A stretch of 64,000 nucleotides of DNA from JAOAFZ01 sp964407325 (GTDB lineage: Bacteria; Patescibacteriota; Microgenomatia; UBA1406; GWC2-37-13). Below are positions 58,059 through 64,000 of the stretch, piece after piece. The position numbers and the translations under genes are program-made. Under the pieces are notes generated by a model that made no database searches, was not told the DNA's origin, and worked only from the letters and a program-made list of their open reading frames with translations. Positions within the stretch are counted from its first letter, which is position 1. Each line of letters begins with the position of its first letter. The stretch is from contig CAYOVA010000001.1 in assembly GCA_964407325.1 (NCBI GenBank), positions 1 through 64,000 of the forward strand, read 5' to 3'.

Positions 58059-58778
58059 ATGAATCGCATCACGAAATCGAGAGGGATCCTGCTCGTCGGG
58101 GGAATGGCGCTGACACTGGTGACAGCTTTGCTTATCGCCTTTGGGCAGAGCCGCGCAGTTGCCCAGGCGCCGTGTCAGGATACCGTGCTGCCCCCGCCTC
58201 AGCAGGGGGTTGTGACGGCGACTGTGGCATTGGCCTCCAACTGCTTCGAGGCGGTCGACAGCGACCACCCGGTGCGAGTCGGGGTGGTCATGGATAAGCC
58301 CATGACCTATACGCTGGCGGTCGAGATCTACATCGGCGACCCGAGGCAGGGCGGCCAGATGGAAGGGGGCATTCTAGTCCCCGCCGGCCAGACCAGCGCA
58401 AGCAAGGAGTTCCCGTTTTTCGTCGGGCATGAGCTGTTTGTCGGGCGCTTGTACAACCCGGTGCCGCCCGGTCCGGGCGAGCCGTTGGTTCCGCCAGCGG
58501 CAGAGGTTGGGGAGCCGGGGATGGCTCGGGTAGTGCAGAAGGCGGTTCCGCCAACTGTGACCCCCAGTGTCACCCCGCCGACAACTGCTCCCACCGTCGC
58601 GCCGCCGACGGCGGTGCCCACCTCGCCTACCCCGGAGCCGCCCGTTTGCAAGCCGGGGCAGGCGTACCCCGGGCCGGCCGAGACACCGTGCCGGAAGCCC
58701 CGCCCGGGGGAGGCCGGCTACGAACCGCCCCCCGGCGTCAAAGGGCCTCGCTCGTGGCTGCCGGGGGTGAGCCGCTAA
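58059..58778 (+). CDS. Secreted Pro/Thr-rich protein from a GC-rich cassette
   Basis: A 239-residue protein with a signal peptide (GILLVGGMALTLVTALLIAFG ending near AVAQA). The mature part has two Cys (PCQDT, SNCFEAV) in a beta-rich region, then a Pro/Thr/Val linker (TPSVTPPTTAPTVAPPTAVP) and a short Cys-containing Pro-rich tail ending in SWLPGVSR. It is probably a cell-surface protein. No family is recognised. GC-rich codons contrast with RR2 before it and the S74 protein after it. It is followed by a long palindrome. Confidence 0.68.
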   Translation: MNRITKSRGILLVGGMALTLVTALLIAFGQSRAVAQAPCQDTVLPPPQQGVVTATVALASNCFEAVDSDHPVRVGVVMDKPMTYTLAVEIYIGDPRQGGQMEGGILVPAGQTSASKEFPFFVGHELFVGRLYNPVPPGPGEPLVPPAAEVGEPGMARVVQKAVPPTVTPSVTPPTTAPTVAPPTAVPTSPTPEPPVCKPGQAYPGPAETPCRKPRPGEAGYEPPPGVKGPRSWLPGVSR

Positions 58779-58809
58779 ACGCGGCCATCAACTCACGTCC
58801 CGTTCGCAT

Positions 58810-58847
58810 CCCGCTCCCGCTGCAATCGCCAGGCAGCCGGGAGCGGG
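58810..58847 (+). terminator. Long GC-rich palindrome after the 58059 gene
   Basis: CCCGCTCCCG (58810-58819) pairs perfectly with CGGGAGCGGG (58838-58847), extended by CTGC/GCAG across a one-base bulge. No T-run follows. Confidence 0.6.
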
Positions 58848-58923
58848 AACTACACTTCCTTCGCCTTGACATTATTGCGTAAAGTAGAGTATCTTTATAT
58901 GCAGTAAGCAATTTACTTATATC

Positions 58924-60921
58924 ATGCAGCATCTTCGTCGATTATCTGTATTAACACTGAGCACGCTTCTTGTTTTGGGACTGGTTCATTATGGTACGGA
59001 AATCCTCACATTGCTTATTACACCGCTCCCTAAAAACCTGCAAAGCTGTATCAAAGATAAGATCTCAACAGAGGTAAATGCGCAGGCAATTTGTACAGGA
59101 ACGGTTGATAATACGTTTTCTGTATGGACGCAAAGCGGGAAACTGCAGGATTCGAATATTTTCTATACCTCCACACTTCCATCCGGTACGTTAACCGACT
59201 TTACTCAAGATACAACGAAAGCTGGAATTAGAATTCAGACCAGCTATAGCAGCGGAACTTATACCCCAGGAATATTCTGGTCGACAGATAATAATAACAG
59301 TACTCCTATAATGAAGCCGAAAGCCGGTATCTGGCTGTTTCAGGATAACAACGGGTCTGATATGATTCTGGGTACTTCTAATGCCTTTGCGACTGGTATT
59401 ACCAATACTGGTTTGACGATAAACCAGGATGGGAACATAGTGATAGGCGGTACAACAGGCTTAGCTGATAGCAGGCTGGCGATAACTTCTACAAATGGTG
59501 ATAATGATGCGCAAATTAGCATGCGTCGGGGAAGCGAAACAATGCTGTCACTTCTTGCATGGGATGGATCTACCCATATCAGTTCAGGAGTTTATTATAC
59601 AAATGGTGCGTGGACGCATGCAAATAAAACCGGGAATAATGCGGCCAGTATGTTTAGAATTACACCGGGCACCGGAGTTGAGTGGTTTGCGTACAACGAT
59701 GGTAATCCAGCTACCTGGAATGTTGCGAATGCGAAATTGCTTTGGAGTGATGCAGGAGTGTGGAATCAGCCGGTAAGAGCGACAAAAGCAGGACCGGATA
59801 TGACTACAACAGGCATGGGTCAAATTGAGATTAACAATGCAGGAACCGGTCCTTCGTACATTACCTTTCATCGTACTGGAGTATATGCAGGCAATTTTGG
59901 TTTAGATACAGATAATTGGCTTACCACAAAGGGGTGGAGTGCCGGTGCCGGTTACACTTCGTTACGAACGGGATCCTTACAGGCAATGAGCAGGATCTAT
60001 GCCCAGGAGAATATAGAGTTTCCCAGCCAGGGTTTGGGATTGTATTCGGCTCAAAACAGCGGAGCGCGCTTTATGGTAAGCAACGTATTGGGAAGCTGGC
60101 GTGTTCAAGGACAGGTAGGGGGATGGTACGGGCTTTCGTTTGATACTGCTGCCGGACAAGTAAACTTTTTGCTTGGCCAAACCACCCAGACGACACAGGC
60201 AACCCAAAGAATAGGTTTCTATAATTCAACCACAACACAGTGGAACTGGTACTCGATTGGACAGGATTTATATGCAAACAGATTTTATGATGCGAACAAT
60301 GCAACTTACTACGCGGATCCTGCAAGTACTTCTGTAATGAATGTTATCCAAACGGCTCAGGTAAATGGAATCGGCGCGAGTGTCATTCAGCTTTCCAACG
60401 GCCAGACAAACGGAGTAAGAATCGGAAATGGTACTACAGCAAATTTGGCCGTGACTGGGTCTGTAACCGCCAGCAATATTTCGGATATGCGACTAAAAAC
60501 AAATATAGCTCCCCTCGAAAATGGGCTTCAGCTGGTGGACAAAATAAAACCGGTAACGTTTGAGTGGAAGGATCCTTCGCAATATACGGAAATCGAGGGA
60601 GAAGACGCAGACCGAACTTATTTCGGTTTTATTGCACAAGAGCTTGAGGAAGTGTTTCCCCAGTGGATAATGACTAATGCAAACGGATGGAAAGTTATGC
60701 GTGATTCGGCTTATGTACGGAATGAAATGTTCTCTATCCTGTTTAAGGCTGTACAAGAGCTGAATGCAAAAGTACAGGAAATTGCAGGAACGGTGGGACG
60801 TCTTCAAGCAGGAGAGGCTTCTCAGGAAGAGCTGTTACAAAAGCAACAGCAGTTAATAGAAGCCCAGGAGAAACGGATTACAGAACTTGAGAAGAAAATA
60901 GATAAGTTGGAAAAAAACTAA
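58924..60921 (+). CDS. Surface fibre-like protein with C-terminal S74 autochaperone domain
   Basis: A 665-residue protein with an N-terminal hydrophobic segment (LSTLLVLGLVHYGTEILTLL) acting as signal or anchor, a long beta-rich Asn/Thr/Gly region and, from about residue 519, a peptidase S74 domain: SDMRLKTNIAPLENG carries the Ser and Lys of the self-cleavage dyad, then YFGFIAQELEEVFPQW. A coiled coil (EAQEKRITELEKKIDKLE) ends it. In phage tail spikes this domain trimerises fibres and then releases itself. Here it probably assembles a trimeric surface adhesin. It heads an operon of secreted and pilin-like proteins. Confidence 0.8.
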   Translation: MQHLRRLSVLTLSTLLVLGLVHYGTEILTLLITPLPKNLQSCIKDKISTEVNAQAICTGTVDNTFSVWTQSGKLQDSNIFYTSTLPSGTLTDFTQDTTKAGIRIQTSYSSGTYTPGIFWSTDNNNSTPIMKPKAGIWLFQDNNGSDMILGTSNAFATGITNTGLTINQDGNIVIGGTTGLADSRLAITSTNGDNDAQISMRRGSETMLSLLAWDGSTHISSGVYYTNGAWTHANKTGNNAASMFRITPGTGVEWFAYNDGNPATWNVANAKLLWSDAGVWNQPVRATKAGPDMTTTGMGQIEINNAGTGPSYITFHRTGVYAGNFGLDTDNWLTTKGWSAGAGYTSLRTGSLQAMSRIYAQENIEFPSQGLGLYSAQNSGARFMVSNVLGSWRVQGQVGGWYGLSFDTAAGQVNFLLGQTTQTTQATQRIGFYNSTTTQWNWYSIGQDLYANRFYDANNATYYADPASTSVMNVIQTAQVNGIGASVIQLSNGQTNGVRIGNGTTANLAVTGSVTASNISDMRLKTNIAPLENGLQLVDKIKPVTFEWKDPSQYTEIEGEDADRTYFGFIAQELEEVFPQWIMTNANGWKVMRDSAYVRNEMFSILFKAVQELNAKVQEIAGTVGRLQAGEASQEELLQKQQQLIEAQEKRITELEKKIDKLEKN

Positions 60922-60922
60922 T

Positions 60923-61759
60923 ATGAAAACATGGTCTCTCAATAGAATATTAATTGTAGTAGTAATTATCATTGTCATGGTTAACATGGTGGTAATCGCT
61001 TTGTCATTGGTTCGGAGAGGAGAGAATTCTGCAACTTCCTATGCAATGCAGCTTACCCAGCCTGTTATGTTTATTAATGGCACCGTAAGAAAAATTGACA
61101 ATAATACAATAACTATTTCCTACCACCAGCCATCTGCTGATATAAAGGAATCTCAGGAACTTTTGTTTACGGTAGTAGTTCCGGAAAAAGCGAGTATTTC
61201 CAAGAGCGATCCTCTGATTCCATATTCCTTCAAAACTACTCCAACTGCGGTCAATCGAGCTATAACAACTGGCGATATTCGTCTTGGAGATGAAATAACT
61301 GTCTATTCGCTAACCGACTTGCGAACTCTCACCAGTGGCACAATTATCCCCCAGTCAATAACGGTAAACCCGAAAAACAATACTGTTTCCGGATTTGTTC
61401 AAAGTGTATCTGGGAATAGCATTACAGTAAAAGGAATAAGGCAATCGGCCTCTCCGCTGGTTGAGTTTGCGCCTCGGGAAGAAATACTGAATATTGCGTT
61501 ATCAAATGAGACAGAGATTGTGGAAATGAGTCCGGTTTCCGAGACGGGAGCATCTGTACTGGCCAGGAAAACTGCCCGGGATATTGCTCCAGGGAACCAA
61601 GTCCTGGTATATTTTGCTCAAGGGCCTTCTACAGGCACGGTAAACGGATTGCTCGTCCAAATTCAGCCACAAGTAATAGTAGAGGACACACCAGCGAGAA
61701 CCTCAACTTCCAGTGCAACTGTAACCAGCCCGACAGCAGTCCCGGTCAGGGACAACTAA
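60923..61759 (+). CDS. Membrane-anchored protein of unknown function, surface operon
   Basis: A 278-residue protein with one N-terminal helix (IVVVIIIVMVNMVVIALSLV) and a soluble extracytoplasmic part. Two regions share the pattern of a short OB-like or S1-like turn (NGTVRKIDNNTITISY and SGFVQSVSGNSITVKG), so it may hold two related small beta domains. A Ser/Thr/Val tail ends it. It begins one base after the stop of the S74 protein, clearly in one operon. Function unknown; a periplasmic or wall-side partner of the fibre is possible. Confidence 0.65.
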   Translation: MKTWSLNRILIVVVIIIVMVNMVVIALSLVRRGENSATSYAMQLTQPVMFINGTVRKIDNNTITISYHQPSADIKESQELLFTVVVPEKASISKSDPLIPYSFKTTPTAVNRAITTGDIRLGDEITVYSLTDLRTLTSGTIIPQSITVNPKNNTVSGFVQSVSGNSITVKGIRQSASPLVEFAPREEILNIALSNETEIVEMSPVSETGASVLARKTARDIAPGNQVLVYFAQGPSTGTVNGLLVQIQPQVIVEDTPARTSTSSATVTSPTAVPVRDN

Positions 61760-61765
61760 CGAACT

Positions 61766-62887
61766 ATGAGATTCCGTCTGAATGTAACACCGGTTTCGTT
61801 CTCTCTTTTTTTTTTCGTTCTCCTGCTGTCGCCTTTAAGGGTGCACGCCCAGAATGTTTGTAGTCTCGAGTCAATTGCCGACCAATGCGGTGATGCTGAA
61901 TTTGCCTGTGCTCCACCCTCTCCCACGCCTCCAACGGAGAATCCCTGGATTAAAGTGAAATCATCTTCATTCAGCGCAAACAGCAATGCCAGTCTCAATC
62001 GGTTTTCAGTTCCGGTAAATGTGGGACTAAGGCAACCGTTCAATCCTACAGACGCAGATGAGAATATTGATGGGGATGCTGAAATTGAGAGTGCCGGCTA
62101 TTTCTTGTTTGGTGATACCACTACCAATGCGCCGGTAAAAAGCGGTATTCTATCTGCTCCTCAGGTAGGGCCGGGTCTTGCAGGTGGTGAAGCACAAAGC
62201 GGGTGGGTGGTCGACAGCTACACTCGCAATAAGGAATTTTCTCCCTCAAAATTTGCTGACTATGCCAGTGCACGAAAACGGGTTAATAAAATTACCAGTC
62301 TGGCGCAAATGCAGAAGGAGCGGGTCAACATTATTACTGTTAACGAAGGGGAAACAGCTTCAATTACCGACTACTGCGCCTCAGGTGACCGGTGGGATGC
62401 AGCTGAGTTTCTAAAAACGCAAGCTGCGGAACGGGGACCCTACGTATTGGTTGTTGAAGGTGACCTGACGATTAACCGTGATATCAACTTTAAAAAATCA
62501 GGGGTAGACGTGAGTGGCTGTGTAACTGGCTTAAATGCGATTGATACCTACGGCGATAGCAGCAGTACCATTTCTGCATTTCCGCTCACGATCGTTGTTA
62601 CCGGCACTCTGACAATCGACAGCAGCAGTAGCACTCCCCAAAATCACGTAAATCAGATAAATGCACTGGTTATGGCACAAAATGTCGTTATTAAACCAGT
62701 AGCAACAACCGATTCAAACGGACTTAAAATAAAAGGAAATCTGATAGTTCAGGAAAATCTGGAGAATTCCCGCGTAAGAGATGACAGTCGTCGTCCGGTT
62801 CTGTTTATTGTCCAAGATCCAGGAATGTATATGGATTTGTTACCTTATTTTTCAACAGCTGAATATGAATGGCGTGAAATCAAATAA
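61766..62887 (+). CDS. Secreted beta-rich protein, surface operon
   Basis: A 373-residue protein with a signal peptide (VSFSLFFFVLLLSPLRVHA). Several Cys occur early (NVCSLESIADQCGD, EFACAPPS), followed by a Pro-rich linker. The C-terminal half (YVLVVEGDLTINRDINF ... TIVVTGTLTIDSS ... GLKIKGNLIVQENL) has repeated short strands like a polymer-forming or right-handed beta-helix domain. No enzyme motif is seen. It starts 6 nt after the preceding gene and overlaps the next gene by about 20 bases. Confidence 0.65.
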   Translation: MRFRLNVTPVSFSLFFFVLLLSPLRVHAQNVCSLESIADQCGDAEFACAPPSPTPPTENPWIKVKSSSFSANSNASLNRFSVPVNVGLRQPFNPTDADENIDGDAEIESAGYFLFGDTTTNAPVKSGILSAPQVGPGLAGGEAQSGWVVDSYTRNKEFSPSKFADYASARKRVNKITSLAQMQKERVNIITVNEGETASITDYCASGDRWDAAEFLKTQAAERGPYVLVVEGDLTINRDINFKKSGVDVSGCVTGLNAIDTYGDSSSTISAFPLTIVVTGTLTIDSSSSTPQNHVNQINALVMAQNVVIKPVATTDSNGLKIKGNLIVQENLENSRVRDDSRRPVLFIVQDPGMYMDLLPYFSTAEYEWREIK

Positions 62888-63794
62888 CGGCCAAGTGTTG
62901 CTTCTTCTTGTCCTAGTTATGGGGACGCTCCTTATTGTGGCGATGACTGCCATTTTCCAAAGCACTTCATCAACGCAGCTAGGGGGCATAGACCAGCAAT
63001 CGCAAATCACACTGGCAGCAGCTGAAGCAGCGATCGAAAAAGCATTACAAACGGGAGAATCCGGAACGTTTGCCCAACTGGGACTAACTACTCTTGATGG
63101 TATTAACCTTTCTACCAGCCGGGTACAGGTGCAAGAAGAACGCACTTATACGTTTGTAACACAAAAACTGGAGAAAGACGAGCAGTATACCTTTTACCTG
63201 GCAGAATACACCGGCACCTATCCTAATTACTTTGGACAAACGTATGATTTAGATTTCCATATATTGTACGAATCTGCACTGCCCGATTGTTCCGACATAG
63301 CACTGGAAATGACCGTTATTTACGACGAGGGTGGTGCAGATGGTCTGGGTGATGCTGATACGGGAGGCGGATACGAGATGGAAAAATACATTATCGATGC
63401 CGGGAACCAGATAACTACCGATGATTCAAAGGAACTTTCTGAGGGTGCCATTGCTTCTACAACTTTTGATAAAACGACATTTACCTGTAGAACGCGTTCG
63501 TTTAGTTCGGAAACGCATCCCAATACGAAAGTTGTATTGCTGCAAACGTTCTTTAAAGGAACAGCACTCGGTTTTGCAGTTGCTGGATATGAATTATTGC
63601 CGGGGACACCTCCTCCCTATCAACTTCCACCACAGGGAAGAACTGTTACTGCAACAGCACGTGCGGTAGCCTCGGCTGGTGTAACAACTGCTTCCGGACC
63701 AACACCCACGCCGCTTTCAGGGCTTACCAGAAGTGCTCAGGTGTTCCAGTCTTACCCGCAGATTCCAGCTGAATTCTGGGTAACCAGTTTTTAA
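62865..63794 (+). CDS. PilX-like membrane-anchored protein
   Basis: About 309 residues. The N-terminus GVKSNNGQVLLLLVLVMGTL is a hydrophobic helix preceded by a short polar stretch, followed by AAEAAIEKAL, the pattern of PilX/PulK-like minor pilin components that lack a canonical prepilin Glu. The middle is beta-rich with two Cys pairs, and a Pro/Thr/Ala linker precedes the end. The ATG at 62865 is chosen; a GTG at 62874 is also possible. It lies directly before a true prepilin gene. Confidence 0.68.
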   Translation: MNGVKSNNGQVLLLLVLVMGTLLIVAMTAIFQSTSSTQLGGIDQQSQITLAAAEAAIEKALQTGESGTFAQLGLTTLDGINLSTSRVQVQEERTYTFVTQKLEKDEQYTFYLAEYTGTYPNYFGQTYDLDFHILYESALPDCSDIALEMTVIYDEGGADGLGDADTGGGYEMEKYIIDAGNQITTDDSKELSEGAIASTTFDKTTFTCRTRSFSSETHPNTKVVLLQTFFKGTALGFAVAGYELLPGTPPPYQLPPQGRTVTATARAVASAGVTTASGPTPTPLSGLTRSAQVFQSYPQIPAEFWVTSF

Positions 63795-63812
63795 ATACTG
63801 TATTATGGAATT

Positions 63813-64000
63813 ATGTTGAAAAACGGCTTTTCACTTGTAGAGATTCTTATCGCACTTGGCATTATTGCGATATTTGTAACACTTCCTGTACTTGCGTATT
63901 CTAACTATTCCAAACAAAGCCGTGATGAAAAGAGAAAATCAGATATTGTAAAAATAAATCAAGCTTTAGAGCAATATAAAGGGCAAAAAGGTGTTTACCC
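63813..64000 (+). CDS. Prepilin-like protein, 3' end outside window
   Basis: Only the first 62 or so residues are present. MLKNGFSLVEILIALGII is a textbook prepilin-peptidase site (cleavage after Gly, Phe at +1, Glu at +5) with its helix, then KRKSDIVKINQALEQYKGQK, very similar to the start of the prepilin-propeller protein at 12260. It may therefore carry a similar large head domain beyond the window. TATTAT at 63801-63806 ends 6 nt before the ATG, so it may also be transcribed separately from the upstream operon. Confidence 0.85.
   Translation, partial: MLKNGFSLVEILIALGIIAIFVTLPVLAYSNYSKQSRDEKRKSDIVKINQALEQYKGQKGVY

Noticed and set aside
57912..58297. Short frames within the 58059 leader and gene start
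   Set aside because: They run through the hairpins of the leader or in the wrong frame of a gene with a clear signal peptide.
1..58850. Assembly chimera as explanation for GC-rich blocks
   Set aside because: Seven short blocks each embedded between host-type promoters and genes are hard to produce by misassembly; read-level data would be needed to exclude it fully.
58924..60921. Prophage, suggested by the S74 tail-spike domain
   Set aside because: No capsid, terminase, portal or lysis gene is nearby, and the following genes are secreted and pilin-like.
1..64000. CRISPR array, tRNA, rRNA, transposase or integrase
   Set aside because: Looked for repeat-spacer patterns, T-loop signatures and recombinase motifs by eye; none was convincing. 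A computed search could still find a tRNA.

Overview
The window looks like a stretch of chromosome from an uncultivated bacterium of the Candidate Phyla Radiation, most like Microgenomates. This is inference from gene content: a DUF5667-like secreted protein, PrgI/TraC/VirB4-type secretion genes, a VUT/YhhQ transporter, a DPPR-synthase-like UbiA enzyme, an archaeal-type PEP carboxylase, RNase Y without an obvious membrane anchor, many short secreted or membrane proteins, and pseudopilin-like surface proteins with Thr/Pro linkers. No rRNA, tRNA, CRISPR array, transposase or integrase was recognised.

Layout. 1-660: the end of a GC-rich purine permease. 0.67-6.7 kb: RNA-ligase partner protein, AI-2E-type exporter, Nudix hydrolase, FAD oxidoreductase, queuosine-precursor transporter and a GAF-ANTAR regulator. 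6.8-20 kb: small basic protein, EEP nuclease, glycosyltransferase, glutamine synthetase with a structured leader, a prepilin fused to a seven-repeat (propeller-like) domain, VWA protein, PIG-L deacetylase, PEP carboxylase, and a PqqD/M50 membrane protease beside a 26-residue basic peptide. 20-36 kb: lipoprotein, argS, small membrane proteins, pgi, cupin, UbiA, recA-recX, rny, PepF, HU and ribosomal protein S1. 36-43 kb: two unknown Rossmann-like proteins leading into PrgI-TraC-VirB4. 43-50.7 kb: VapC/AbrB toxin-antitoxin, half-size MFS, SemiSWEET, PBP2, a HAD-kinase-like fusion and two deoxyribosyltransferase-like/RHH paralogues. 50.8-57.7 kb: a signalling block in which two paralogous histidine kinase/response regulator pairs flank an autoinducer-synthase-like acyltransferase and a ThiF-like E1 enzyme. 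58-64 kb: a surface-protein operon with an S74 autochaperone protein and pilin-like proteins, cut by the window end.

Two expression styles are interleaved. Most genes are moderate in GC, and many have a TATAAT-like -10 box ending 6-9 nt before the start codon, so their mRNAs should be leaderless. Scattered among them are short, very GC-rich cassettes (about 1-615, 6.78-7.10, 14.66-16.21, 20.01-20.80, 22.62-23.55, 26.8-27.62 and 57.9-58.85 kb, perhaps also 10.50-10.62 kb). Their genes mostly have Shine-Dalgarno sequences, and many have short 5' UTR hairpins and a near-perfect palindrome after the stop. They mostly encode envelope or unknown proteins. This dichotomy and the acyltransferase/E1/two-component block are the most unusual things here.

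Regulation visible in sequence includes a GAAC-N4-GTTC LexA-type box at the recA promoter, a recA-recX intergenic hairpin, a candidate ANTAR-responsive leader on glnA, and a hairpin leader with a strong SD on the S1 gene. Function calls rest on recognised motifs without database searches.
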